This document shows positions 8,366 to 14,006 of a DNA stretch of 21,069 bases, one piece after another; the first letter of the stretch is position 1, and each line of letters begins with the position of its first letter. The stretch is taken from the IMG/VR virus record IMGVR_UViG_3300042396_000108, positions 1 through 21,069 of that record; one strand, 5' to 3'. Source of the DNA: a virus. Position numbers and translations under genes: made by a program. Under the pieces are notes generated by a model. That model saw only the letters and a list, made by a program, of their open reading frames with translations, made no database searches and was not told where the DNA came from.

Positions 8366-8385
8366 GAGGATCGGACGGATTCAGT

Positions 8386-8889
8386 CTAGCGGATTCGCAG
8401 ACTCGTTCCGCGTGGAAGCAGACGGCAACCCGCAATTTCAGCACCTGAGTCAAGTGCTGCACGAATGGCATCCTTGTCAGCCTCGCGCACAATTCGTACG
8501 AAGATCGGGTCAAGTGCAGACGGATCGTCAATCTCAAGCGATTGCTTGCCTCCCACGCCAGCGACACTTAATTTGAAACGCGGCGTGTCAATCTTAAGTT
8601 TCCCGACCTGCTCCATTGCTGCCTTCAAGCCTTCCTTGAGGCGTGTAGCCAGCGCATCGTCGGCAGCAGCGAGCGCACGGATACGCGAAGCCTCCTTGCT
8701 TCGCGCCTCCGCTCGCATCTCTAGTTCCTTGATAAACCCCGCGTAAGACTCAGCCTTGCTTTCAAGGGCAGTGTCAAGTCCCGCAAGGTGTTCATTTAGC
8801 GCGTCCTGCGCTTCGTGGGAGTCGATACCCCCATCAAGAACTGCGTCCAAGATACCCTGCATTTCGGATGTGATTGCGTAGAGCGACAT
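8386..8889 (-). CDS. Gp157-like protein (Siphovirus Gp157 family)
   Basis: A 167-residue protein matching the Gp157 family by layout. A short N-terminal helix (MSLYAITSEMQGILDAVL) leads into a long charged coiled coil at about 40-95 (ALESKAESYAGFIKELEMRAEARSKEA and on). Then come the family signature of a TP.F strand (IDTPRFKLSV), a DDPSAL.P.F segment and a C-terminal DKDAIRAALDSGAEIAGCRL. Gp157 proteins travel with phage recombination genes and were linked to resistance to phage infection in Streptococcus; the biochemical role is unclear. The start overlaps the ERF stop by TAATG, so the two are translationally coupled. It is the last gene before the terminator. Confidence 0.82.
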   Translation of the reverse strand: MSLYAITSEMQGILDAVLDGGIDSHEAQDALNEHLAGLDTALESKAESYAGFIKELEMRAEARSKEASRIRALAAADDALATRLKEGLKAAMEQVGKLKIDTPRFKLSVAGVGGKQSLEIDDPSALDPIFVRIVREADKDAIRAALDSGAEIAGCRLLPRGTSLRIR

Positions 8890-9689
8890 TAGAAAGGAAC
8901 CTCCTCTTTCACCGACTTCTTGGAATTGCCAAGGACGCGCATGATTTGAAGCGTGTCACCAATGCGCTCGACATCAAGGGTGATTGACTCGTTGACAGTC
9001 TCACCAAGCAGGGTCGCGTACTCCTGCACACTTGTCGCAATCCACGCAACGCCATGCTCACCCTCAGCCTGGATGGCGTACGGCTTGCCCGGTCGCGCCA
9101 CTACGCGCAGGATCTTGAACACACCCGCGTACTCTTCAGGGTACGCATCGGCAACGATCCGATCCTTGACAGGCTCTGCCTTGGCAGGTGCTGCCTTTGC
9201 AGGGGGCGCAGATGCCTTGGGAGCAGCCGGAGCCGCACCCTTGGCTTCTGTTGGCTTGAACGTCTTGCGAGGCTCAGGGCGGTCATTACGGTCACCGCTG
9301 CTGCCGGCGTTGCCGTCATCGTCCTCCTCGCCGACAATCCCGGTAATGGCTGCAAGCGAGTAACGGCGCAGGTAGGTGATGCTTGACCCCAATTGCTGCA
9401 CCGTTGCACGGTCAGGAAGTGCAGACCAAATCGTTTCGGCCATCCACTCCCCGCTTGAGTGCAGCAGGGTGGTGGTCACGCCAACCGAACCGCCGTCATT
9501 GCTGACAGTTTGAACTGCGCTGATACCGTGCGCTGCAAGTGGTGCGCGTACCGCATTAATGATCGCACCTAGGCTGGCGTACCGTGACTTGAAGTGCGGG
9601 TTGACCGCGTCCAAGTTGGGGTTCTTGATGTGGCCGTTTGCCGCCGCCAGTGCCTTCGCCAACTCTCCGATTGTTTCGCTACGTTGCAA
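8889..9689 (-). CDS. erf: ERF-family single-strand annealing recombinase
   Basis: A single-strand DNA annealing protein for phage recombination, probably circularisation or repair of linear genomes. Residues 5-127 carry the ERF signature (ETIGELAKALAAANGHIKNP, HFKSRYASLGAIINAVR, LRRYSLAAITGIVGEEDDDGN). A Pro/Ala/Lys linker (about 128-176) leads to a beta-rich C-terminal domain. I choose the TTG at 9689 (266 residues) because AGAGAGG sits 7 nt upstream and the family starts about here. An in-frame ATG at 9743 would add 18 atypical residues, has no ribosome site, and lies within about 7 nt of the predicted transcription start. It is coupled to Gp157 downstream and close to RusA upstream. Confidence 0.88.
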   Translation of the reverse strand: MQRSETIGELAKALAAANGHIKNPNLDAVNPHFKSRYASLGAIINAVRAPLAAHGISAVQTVSNDGGSVGVTTTLLHSSGEWMAETIWSALPDRATVQQLGSSITYLRRYSLAAITGIVGEEDDDGNAGSSGDRNDRPEPRKTFKPTEAKGAAPAAPKASAPPAKAAPAKAEPVKDRIVADAYPEEYAGVFKILRVVARPGKPYAIQAEGEHGVAWIATSVQEYATLLGETVNESITLDVERIGDTLQIMRVLGNSKKSVKEEVPF

Positions 9690-9732
9690 AGTAAAGTCCT
9701 CTCTAGTGACTACGCGGAACGCCGCGCACGAC

Positions 9733-9749
9733 TGACACAACATGTGTCA
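9733..9749. promoter_or_regulatory. Operator-like palindrome at the transcription start of erf
   Basis: A perfect inverted repeat, TGACACA-3 nt-TGTGTCA, lies just downstream of the -10 box and covers the predicted start point (about 9750). It shares the TGACA half-site with the palindrome over the -35 box. A repressor bound here would block initiation. The binding protein is unknown; small HTH proteins in the same operon are candidates. Confidence 0.55.
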
Positions 9750-9757
9750 ATGTGGTG

Positions 9758-9785
9758 ACTATACCACTTGACAACCTACTGTCAA
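9758..9785 (-). promoter_or_regulatory. Sigma70-like promoter for erf and gp157
   Basis: On the minus strand: TTGACA (9785-9780), a 16 nt spacer, TATAGT (9763-9758). The -35 is a perfect consensus and the -10 matches 5 of 6. The -35 overlaps the stop codon of the RusA gene, so erf and gp157 can be transcribed separately from the rest of the early operon. Confidence 0.7.
9768..9785. promoter_or_regulatory. Operator-like palindrome over the -35 box of the erf promoter
   Basis: TTGACA-6 nt-TGTCAA, perfect 6-base arms, one arm being the -35 itself. Together with the palindrome at 9733-9749 it brackets the -10 box, the classic arrangement of a repressed promoter. The same TTGACAGxx word recurs twice in the divergent control region (13389 and 13444). 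Confidence 0.45.
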
Positions 9786-10207
9786 TGGGTAATGTAAATG
9801 GAAATGCGAGATTCAGCAGTATTCCCGTATGCCTTTGTGGCAACAAGACTTACGACCTGCGAGTCATCGGCGTAGATAACGCCCGTAAGACCATCAAGAA
9901 CTGCTCTGCACAATTTGTCGATGTCTCCAATTCCCTTGCCTGGGTGGGTCGCCGCGCCGGCGCGGAGTACGCCCTTTGCGTTGTAGTGGCTTGCCGGCCT
10001 CACGAACGTGAACGCGATTGACACGCCGACCGTCCCGTTTGTTGCCACATCAACCCACGCCGCTCGCGCTGCAAGGGCTACGTTCGCTCTGTAGGGCTTC
10101 ACGCGAGCGCAAGACTCTACGAGGGCAATGCGACCGCCTCGCGTTTTAAACGCCTTCTTGCTGCCCTGCGGAGCGGCGATGCCGGGTACGCGGAACTCAA
10201 TCATCAT
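9782..10207 (-). CDS. rusA: RusA-family Holliday junction resolvase
   Basis: A 141-residue endonuclease that cuts four-way DNA junctions. The family signature is clear: N-terminal MIEFRVPGIAAPQGSKK, and near the C-terminus GDIDKLCRAVLDGLTG followed by ADDSQV, which carries the conserved Asp residues (numbering from the chosen ATG: Asp95, Asp97, Asp105, Asp114, Asp115) and Lys98 needed for catalysis. Length is normal for the family (about 120-145). I place the start at the ATG at 10207; an in-frame GTG at 10216 adds three residues and an ATG at 10204 removes one. The start overlaps the end of the upstream 51-codon gene. With ERF next door it forms a compact recombination cassette. Confidence 0.88.
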   Translation of the reverse strand: MMIEFRVPGIAAPQGSKKAFKTRGGRIALVESCARVKPYRANVALAARAAWVDVATNGTVGVSIAFTFVRPASHYNAKGVLRAGAATHPGKGIGDIDKLCRAVLDGLTGVIYADDSQVVSLVATKAYGNTAESRISIYITH

Positions 10208-10352
10208 CGGTTCCACGCGCCTTGTATCGGTTGGCTATCTCGCGAGCAAGTTCAAGCCGCAAGTATTTGATTTCTTCAGACGCTTCAAGTAGCAGCGAAT
10301 CGGTTGACTCGGAAGTCGCAATGCGGTCAACGATGTCTTCGATCTCGATCAT
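10197..10352 (-). CDS. 51-residue acidic helical protein, unknown
   Basis: A short frame tightly packed in the operon: its ATG overlaps the TGA of the upstream gene (ATGA at 10352-10349) and its stop lies inside the start of rusA. The protein is almost entirely helical and charged (MIEIEDIVDRIATSESTD, then LLLEASEEIKYLRLELAREI), with a heptad-like pattern at residues 20-40, suggesting a dimerising coil. I do not recognise it. Packing and codon use make it a likely real gene. Confidence 0.6.
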   Translation of the reverse strand: MIEIEDIVDRIATSESTDSLLLEASEEIKYLRLELAREIANRYKARGTDDD

Positions 10353-10552
10353 CCTTGCCCCTCGTACCAAACTTTGTCAAGTTTTTCAACAAATTTACTT
10401 CTGATCGTTTCCCTCAAAGAGTCGCATTGTGCTTGCGCTTTCGCAAGTTCAACCTCAAGCAATTTGATTCGTAGTTGAAGTAATAAAACGTCCCTGCCGG
10501 GGGAACGCCCCCCAGCAGGAACGCCGCAAAAACCATCGTCAGGAGTTAGCAT
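10349..10552 (-). CDS. Small coiled-coil protein, unknown (67 aa)
   Basis: Start chosen at the ATG at 10552, which has AAGG about 7 nt upstream and overlaps the last codons of the upstream HTH gene; an upstream in-frame ATG at 10603 lies well inside that gene and is unlikely. Residues 1-20 are Gly/Pro-rich, and residues 21-60 form one long amphipathic helix (LLLQLRIKLLEVELAKAQAQ) with Leu heptads. It could be a scaffold or an oligomerisation partner of the neighbouring HTH protein. Function unknown. Confidence 0.6.
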   Translation of the reverse strand: MLTPDDGFCGVPAGGRSPGRDVLLLQLRIKLLEVELAKAQAQCDSLRETIRSKFVEKLDKVWYEGQG

Positions 10553-10703
10553 TGGCAACCTTGGCTTTGTGCCGGCTACCACGCAACACGCGAGACACAG
10601 CACCTGTTGACACGCCGTATTTCACAGCAATGTCAACCTGTCGCATTCCCGCTTCCTTGTCAGTCCGTATTCCCTCAACGATATATGGCAGCATCTTCTT
10701 CAT
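10539..10703 (-). CDS. 54-residue helix-turn-helix protein
   Basis: A short frame coupled to its upstream gene by ATGA (10703-10700). Residues 21-42 read RQVDIAVKYGVSTGAVSRVL, an excellent HTH: helix, a Gly-Val-Ser turn, then a recognition helix with AVSRVL. The rest is a short basic tail. The size suggests a DNA-binding module acting as a dimer or with a partner, similar to HTH domains of resolvases or of NUMOD-type proteins. It is a candidate for binding the palindromes in front of erf or in the divergent region, which is inference only. Confidence 0.65.
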   Translation of the reverse strand: MKKMLPYIVEGIRTDKEAGMRQVDIAVKYGVSTGAVSRVLRGSRHKAKVANANS

Positions 10704-10915
10704 GTGATTCTCCGGTTGATGATGTTAAGCAATTGTCTGATCTCAAACCCTGCCGCTTTGTGGTCGAACTTTGCGCCTGATTCTAACGCCCCGCCAATCA
10801 CACCAAGCATCTTGCAATGGTGCTGAATGTCCCTGATCTGTGCGCGTAGTTGCGTCACGACAAGGCCGCGCTCGTTCAACAGCGTTTCGTAATAGCCTGG
10901 TGTTGGTGTACTCAT
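10700..10915 (-). CDS. Hypothetical early protein (71 aa)
   Basis: ATG at 10915 overlaps the upstream TGA (ATGA) and its own stop overlaps the next ATG, so it is embedded in a coupled chain. The first half is a charged helix (ETLLNERGLVVTQLRAQIRDIQ); the second has a Gly-rich turn and an amphipathic helix (EIRQLLNIINRRI). No family recognised. Confidence 0.6.
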   Translation of the reverse strand: MSTPTPGYYETLLNERGLVVTQLRAQIRDIQHHCKMLGVIGGALESGAKFDHKAAGFEIRQLLNIINRRIT

Positions 10916-11112
10916 AGTCCGTCCTTGTGTCTCACGATTCGGTACTTCTGTTCAGCCCTGATGCTGACCCTGATCCTGTCGTTGATTTCAGATCCCTGCA
11001 CTTGGGCGTAGATCTGTGCGATTTGGTTGCCGTCCTCGTCGTTGATGATGACCGAGTCACCCCATTTGCGGAGGGTCACGGTCAAGCAGCCTAGTGGTAA
11101 TTTACGAGACAT
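10912..11112 (-). CDS. Small beta-rich protein, unknown; faint CsrA-like pattern (66 aa)
   Basis: I use the ATG at 11112 (MSRKLPLGCLTVTLRK), which overlaps the end of the upstream gene by 11 nt; longer versions run out of frame through that gene and look non-coding. The chain alternates short strands (LTVTLRKWGDSVIIN, NQIAQIYAQVQG, RIRVSIRAEQKYRIVRH). The order LxR..GDSVII then RVSIRA...RIVRH vaguely recalls CsrA (LTRrvGE.i.I then vrIGI.AP..i.vhR), but with a longer middle. Not a confident match. Confidence 0.6.
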   Translation of the reverse strand: MSRKLPLGCLTVTLRKWGDSVIINDEDGNQIAQIYAQVQGSEINDRIRVSIRAEQKYRIVRHKDGL

Positions 11113-11491
11113 ATTTGATTTTGGTTGAAGGTTCACACTTGGTGATAAAGTTGACACACTTATTAAGCAGTTCGTCGCGCACAGATTCAACAGTGTCATC
11201 CGGGTCGCGGACACACAGGCTTGTGAACCGTGTCCCCTCAATCCCCGTAGGCGTTGAACTGACGAGGTACACGGATGACCGCCAGTACTGAAACACAGGG
11301 TTGCCGTCACCCTCGTCAACGCGGTGCAACATGGGGTCGCCAGCAACAATAATCATTGCCGGCAAGCCGACATGCTTTGCCAGCCCTTCCCTGATGCCGC
11401 GCTCGTTGAGAAACGCGGGAATGCCTGTTGCGTGTTCCCATGAAACGTCTTCCATTACAGGCCGCGCCCATCGGTTGTCTTCGTCTTTCAT
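11102..11491 (-). CDS. Hypothetical early protein (129 aa)
   Basis: Start at ATG 11491, overlapping the upstream stop as TAATG and preceded by AAGGAG, a strong ribosome site. It is a mixed alpha/beta soluble protein: an acidic N-terminus (MKDEDNRWARPVMEDVSW), a Gly-rich middle (GLPAMIIVAGDPMLHRVDEG), and a C-terminal helix (DDTVESVRDELLNKCVNFITK). No motif identifies an activity. It ends inside the next gene. Confidence 0.65.
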   Translation of the reverse strand: MKDEDNRWARPVMEDVSWEHATGIPAFLNERGIREGLAKHVGLPAMIIVAGDPMLHRVDEGDGNPVFQYWRSSVYLVSSTPTGIEGTRFTSLCVRDPDDTVESVRDELLNKCVNFITKCEPSTKIKYVS

Positions 11492-11892
11492 TACTGGTTC
11501 TCCTTGAAGCAATCCCAGCCGCGAAATGCAGCGTGTTCTAGCATTTCTTCCATCGTGTGAGGTGAGCAAGATTTCCAAACACACACTTCTCGCCTTGCCT
11601 CGTCGCGTTCCTTGCGAAGCATGTCAGCCTCTGCCGTCAAGTGATCAATCTCCTTGCACAATGTTGCTATGTCTTTTAAATTGTCTATTGGTTTCTGTTC
11701 TAATTTGGTGGCATTTAATGGAACAATGACTTCGTACTTTTGTAGCAATTCATCTAAGTCGTTACGGCTTCCACCAGACTCCATGTATTCAATGCAACCT
11801 ACAAACATGTTGCATTGCATTCGCTGATCAGCGTTTAGATGCTTTGCATTTGAAATTGATTCCAAATAAATGCGCGATTCTTCAGGTGTCAT
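11491..11892 (-). CDS. Hypothetical coiled-coil protein (133 aa)
   Basis: I choose the ATG at 11892 because it overlaps the upstream stop (ATGA) and has GGGAGG upstream; an in-frame ATG at 11934 lies inside the preceding gene. The N-terminal half is helical with several Cys and Met, and residues 85-110 form a charged coiled coil (ATLCKEIDHLTAEADMLRKE). The C-terminus (EEMLEHAAFRGWDCFKENQ) resembles endings of many small phage proteins of unknown function. No enzyme motif. Confidence 0.65.
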   Translation of the reverse strand: MTPEESRIYLESISNAKHLNADQRMQCNMFVGCIEYMESGGSRNDLDELLQKYEVIVPLNATKLEQKPIDNLKDIATLCKEIDHLTAEADMLRKERDEARREVCVWKSCSPHTMEEMLEHAAFRGWDCFKENQ

Positions 11893-12218
11893 GCCGTCCT
11901 CCCAAACAAGGTTGTTGGTATTGGTAATGTCCACACACGCGCTGCTCGGCCTGACCGTGTTGGTCGCTTGCCGTCAGCAACAATCAGTCCATCGTTCATC
12001 AGGCTGTTGACACACGCGCTGCAAGTTTGATGTGTCAATGACAACCGAATTTCGAGTTCGTCGCAAGTGCCTGGTTGTTGAGTAATCGCGTCAAGTACCA
12101 ACGCGTTTAGCGTCCCAAGGCGCGGTTGAATATCTGTCCAGGCTGCGTCTTGTGTATCCCACCGCGTTGCTTGCCGGCGGGTAGTGCGCGGTTCGTTGCC
12201 GTCTGTTGATTTGTTCAT
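11889..12218 (-). CDS. Winged helix-turn-helix DNA-binding protein (109 aa)
   Basis: The first 25 residues are a polar basic tail. Residues 34-95 form a winged HTH of MarR-like type: helix 1 (TLNALVLDAITQQPG), helix 2 (TCDELEIRLSL), recognition helix (THQTCSACVNSLMNDG), then the beta-wing (LIVADGKRPTRSGRAARVWTL). Short phage proteins of this kind (CDE...LSHQT.SA.V..L...G.I...G.R.T.SGR.A.VW) are common in early regions and are presumed regulators. Coupled on both sides by ATGA overlaps. It is the most convincing full regulator domain in the leftward operon. Confidence 0.78.
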   Translation of the reverse strand: MNKSTDGNEPRTTRRQATRWDTQDAAWTDIQPRLGTLNALVLDAITQQPGTCDELEIRLSLTHQTCSACVNSLMNDGLIVADGKRPTRSGRAARVWTLPIPTTLFGRTA

Positions 12219-12532
12219 GCATCCTCCGGTGGTCTGTCGGCAATGTACTTGCGTACCTGCTCCGCATCTTCAATGGCTGCGCGTACCTCGGCCATTGGGA
12301 AGTCTGATGGAACTAGGTCTTGGTCAGTCAGTTCAACGTCATCAAGCGCAATCTCAAGGATGTTCCATGAGATCAGTTCCCAGCCCTGCACCCCGGTGTA
12401 ATGTCCGGGCTTGTGATATTGCCAATGCACCTCAAGCGTTGCGGTGACAACGTGTTCGCTTAAGTACTCGGCAGCCTGGTCATCGGCAACCCATTCCGAC
12501 AGAACGTCAATTTGCATGATTTGCTTGGTCAT
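12215..12532 (-). CDS. Hypothetical acidic early protein (105 aa)
   Basis: ATG 12532 overlaps the upstream TGA. The protein is strongly acidic, with beta segments at 28-58 (VVTATLEVHWQYH, GWELISWNILEIAL) followed by Asp/Glu-rich loops and a C-terminal helix (AEVRAAIEDAEQVRKYIA). Small acidic early proteins are often DNA mimics or inhibitors of host enzymes; that is a guess here. No family recognised. Confidence 0.65.
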   Translation of the reverse strand: MTKQIMQIDVLSEWVADDQAAEYLSEHVVTATLEVHWQYHKPGHYTGVQGWELISWNILEIALDDVELTDQDLVPSDFPMAEVRAAIEDAEQVRKYIADRPPEDA

Positions 12533-12783
12533 AGGGTCACCACCGTGTTCTGATGAATGGCAATAAATGCGCCTTCGGCAGCATCCATTTCTTCAATGCA
12601 CTGGTCAAATGCTGCTTCGTTGTCAATGTCAACACAAGCGCGTTCGTTGTGAGCGCGGATGACGCGTTGGCTAACTGCATCGTTAATCTCCCGAGCCGTT
12701 GCAACAAGAACGTCACAATAAACGCGAGCAAGGTACGGGTTATTTATGGCTTCGGTTACGGTCAGTTGAATCTTAGTAGTCAT
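12529..12783 (-). CDS. Hypothetical early protein (84 aa)
   Basis: I select the ATG at 12783 with the strong site AGAGGATTGACA just upstream, one of a family of near-identical leaders in this operon. An in-frame start at 12798 would precede the ribosome site. The protein has a beta start (TKIQLTVTEA), a long helix (ARVYCDVLVATAREINDAVSQRVI) and an acidic second half. Function unknown. Confidence 0.65.
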   Translation of the reverse strand: MTTKIQLTVTEAINNPYLARVYCDVLVATAREINDAVSQRVIRAHNERACVDIDNEAAFDQCIEEMDAAEGAFIAIHQNTVVTL

Positions 12784-12807
12784 TGTCAATCCTCTCAAAT
12801 TGAGTGT

Positions 12808-12873
12808 TTATAATCCGAAGGTGTCGTCCGCGCCGTCGGCGGTGTCGTCGATATATGGGTCGTTTGGGTTCAT
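12808..12873 (-). CDS. Possible 21-codon acidic mini-ORF
   Basis: ATG at 12873, 1 nt after the stop of the upstream 51-codon gene, to TAA at 12808. The peptide is Asp-rich (DDTADGADDT). It fills the only spacer in this part of the operon and may be translated by coupling, but it is too short to judge and has no own ribosome site. Confidence 0.25.
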   Translation of the reverse strand: MNPNDPYIDDTADGADDTFGL

Positions 12874-12874
12874 G

Positions 12875-13030
12875 TCAGTTGTTAAGAAGAATTGCTTTGA
12901 GTTCTTTGACGCTCTTGCCAGTGGTGGCTGACAGTTCTGCAAGCGTCATGTTTGGATTATCGGCAAACATGTCGCAGATTTCCGAGTGGTTCAATTCAAG
13001 GTTGTTTTTTGGTTTGTTTGGCTTTGCCAT
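12875..13030 (-). CDS. 51-residue possible HTH-like protein
   Basis: ATG at 13030 preceded by AAGAGGACTAACA, one of the repeated leaders. The basic N-terminus (MAKPNKPKNN) is followed by three helices, the last two with an HTH-like spacing (MTLAELSATTGKSVKELKAIL). The fold resembles the minimal helix-turn-helix of FIS- or resolvase-type modules. It may be a small DNA-binding regulator; the evidence is modest. Confidence 0.55.
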   Translation of the reverse strand: MAKPNKPKNNLELNHSEICDMFADNPNMTLAELSATTGKSVKELKAILLNN

Positions 13031-13041
13031 TGTTAGTCCTC

Positions 13042-13284
13042 TTAAACTGGGTTGATTCGGTCAGTTGTAATAAAGTCACGGGCGTTGATTAGGGTTGGTG
13101 CGTCATGCACAACTTCCCAATCCCATTGCGGTGCTACGCCGTTTGTTGCAGTGCGGCGACGCGACACGGTGTATCGGCGTTGTTTGACTGTTGGGTCGCG
13201 ACGAACGAGGTAGTCAGATTGTGCAATGTCCGGGTTTGTTGTGTAGTAGATTCCAATATTGCCGTTGTGACGAGTGAGTTTCAT
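13042..13284 (-). CDS. First gene of the leftward early operon, unknown (80 aa)
   Basis: ATG at 13284 with GAGAGGACTAAGTA upstream, a strong ribosome site. The protein is basic and beta-rich (NIGIYYTTN, QRRYTVSRRRT, WDWEVVHDAP) and ends in an RDFITTDRINPV segment. First genes of phage early operons often counter host functions, but nothing in the sequence identifies a target. Confidence 0.65.
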   Translation of the reverse strand: MKLTRHNGNIGIYYTTNPDIAQSDYLVRRDPTVKQRRYTVSRRRTATNGVAPQWDWEVVHDAPTLINARDFITTDRINPV

Positions 13285-13340
13285 TACTTAGTCCTCTCAA
13301 ACTAGGTGTGTTTGTCATTGGCCGCGCCTTTGACTTCAGT

Positions 13341-13369
13341 ACTCTACGACAAGGTATATCGTCACGCAA
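13341..13369 (-). promoter_or_regulatory. Candidate promoter of the leftward early operon
   Basis: On the minus strand: TTGCGT (13369-13364), 17 nt spacer, TAGAGT (13346-13341). It would start RNA near 13334, leaving a 50 nt leader before the ATG at 13284. The -35 (TTGCG) resembles that of the leaderless promoter at 14449. No better sigma70-like pair is seen upstream of the operon. Confidence 0.4.
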
Positions 13370-13388
13370 GGGGTAGTACATGAGTTTG

Positions 13389-13452
13389 TTGACAGATTTC
13401 TGCATAATTGCAGTTTCCTAGTTACAAACACGCATGAAATAAATTGACAGAT
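13389..13452 (+). promoter_or_regulatory. Repeated TTGACAGAT sites and a CTGCA palindrome in the divergent control region
   Basis: The nine-base word TTGACAGAT occurs at 13389-13397 and again at 13444-13452. Between them lies the palindrome CTGCA-TAAT-TGCAG (13400-13413). Neither TTGACA has a -10 at a normal distance, so these look more like protein-binding sites than -35 boxes; the same half-site occurs in both palindromes of the erf promoter. Confidence 0.4.
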
Positions 13453-13464
13453 GCGGCATGTATA

Positions 13465-13737
13465 GTGCCGGCGCGGAGATGTGGGTGAGACTCCCACTTG
13501 CGACGAGGCACAAGGCCGAGAGGTACGCCCCTCGTTTCCCAGGCAATGGGGTAATTAACCTTCCGACAGGACAGGGCGCGGCAACGCGCTGCTGTCTGCA
13601 TAAACCTATGAATAATTTGAACCTTTATGCAGATCGACATAGTGCGGCGACTGTGTCGATGCGGTCAGCATTCCACTTTGACCTATGTTTCCTGCTCCGG
13701 AAACAAACACGGCTCGGGACTTTCGTCAACCGAGCCG
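13465..13737 (+). ncRNA. Putative large structured RNA, first domain (about 270 nt)
   Basis: No credible gene on either strand, but a dense row of inverted repeats: GTGGG/CCCAC (13481-13497, 7-base loop) enclosed by CGC/GCG and GTGCC/GGCAC (13465-13511); an imperfect hairpin at 13517-13534; GACAG and GCGCG stems capped by a GCAA tetraloop (13570-13596); nine-base arms CTGCATAAA/TTTATGCAG (13596-13632); ten-base arms 13633-13642/13651-13660 with one G-T pair; GTTTCC/GGAAAC (13687-13704); eight-base CGGCTCGG/CCGAGCCG (13710-13737). The strand is a choice: transcription is assumed rightward because GNRA capping fits that reading. A TATAGT at 13461 could start it but lacks a matching -35. No tRNA, tmRNA or RNase P features are visible. 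Confidence 0.55.
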
Positions 13738-13797
13738 CGCATCCGGGGGACTTGAGTGTAGCAATTTAATTCCATTTGCACGATCCAATTCGGTTGT

Positions 13798-13803
13798 TAT
13801 GAT
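13798..13803 (+). promoter_or_regulatory. -10 box of a leaderless gene
   Basis: TATGAT (5 of 6 matches) ends exactly 7 nt before the ATG at 13811, so RNA should begin at or next to the start codon. A TTGCAC lies 16 nt upstream (13776-13781) as a weak -35. The same spacing recurs at 14472 and 16249. Confidence 0.5.
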
Positions 13804-13810
13804 TCGCGGC

Positions 13811-13969
13811 ATGAGTCAGGGGCGCAAGATCAAGAAGCCATTCGGCAAGCGTGGAGATCCAAATTGGATGGACACGATTCCTTTGACTCCTGAGTTCTTG
13901 AACCGCTCGAAAGTTCATGTGCGGAAGTACGGCAAAGTCCGAACAGACTTGCCTCCAACCGCGAAGTAA
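13811..13969 (+). CDS. 52-residue basic protein, leaderless gene, unknown
   Basis: The ATG at 13811 is preceded by a -10-like TATGAT at 7 nt and no ribosome site, hence probably leaderless; an in-frame ATG at 13799 lies inside that -10. The peptide is basic and Pro-rich (MSQGRKIKKPFGKRGDPNWM, then DTIPLTPEFLNRSKVHVRKY), without a hydrophobic segment, and might bind nucleic acid. It sits between two structured-RNA stretches; if the whole region is one RNA, this frame could be accidental, but its amino-acid composition and clean start and stop favour a gene. Function unknown. Confidence 0.45.
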   Translation: MSQGRKIKKPFGKRGDPNWMDTIPLTPEFLNRSKVHVRKYGKVRTDLPPTAK

Positions 13970-14006
13970 CGACAATTTGGTGGTAGGTGTGCAGCCGCAT
14001 TACGAA

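Noticed and set aside
8953-9363. 136-codon plus-strand frame opposite erf
   Set aside because: It lies wholly antisense to the well-supported ERF gene, is Ser/Ala/Leu biased as expected from the reverse strand of its Pro/Ala linker, and has no ribosome site or neighbours in its direction.
10912-11349. 145-residue version of the 66-residue beta-rich gene
   Set aside because: The extra 79 residues lie antiparallel in frame to the real upstream gene on the same strand and look non-coding (Cys/Thr/Ser-rich).
12804-13055. 83-codon plus-strand frame
   Set aside because: Antisense to the 51-codon gene with a repeated ribosome-binding leader; Arg-rich, no start signal.
13444-13466. TTGACA and TATAGT as a promoter pair
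   Set aside because: The spacer is only 11 nt, too short for sigma70; the TATAGT could still act with an unknown -35, so only a tentative mention is kept.
13481-13497. Five-pair stem with a 7-base loop, like a tRNA anticodon arm
   Set aside because: Loop position 33 is not T, there is no T-arm (GGTTCGA-like) or CCA/acceptor pairing around it, so it is not a tRNA.
13685-13798. Long version of the 52-codon frame starting at 13685
   Set aside because: The extension runs through two perfect hairpins and has no ribosome site; the start at 13811 after a -10 box is better supported.
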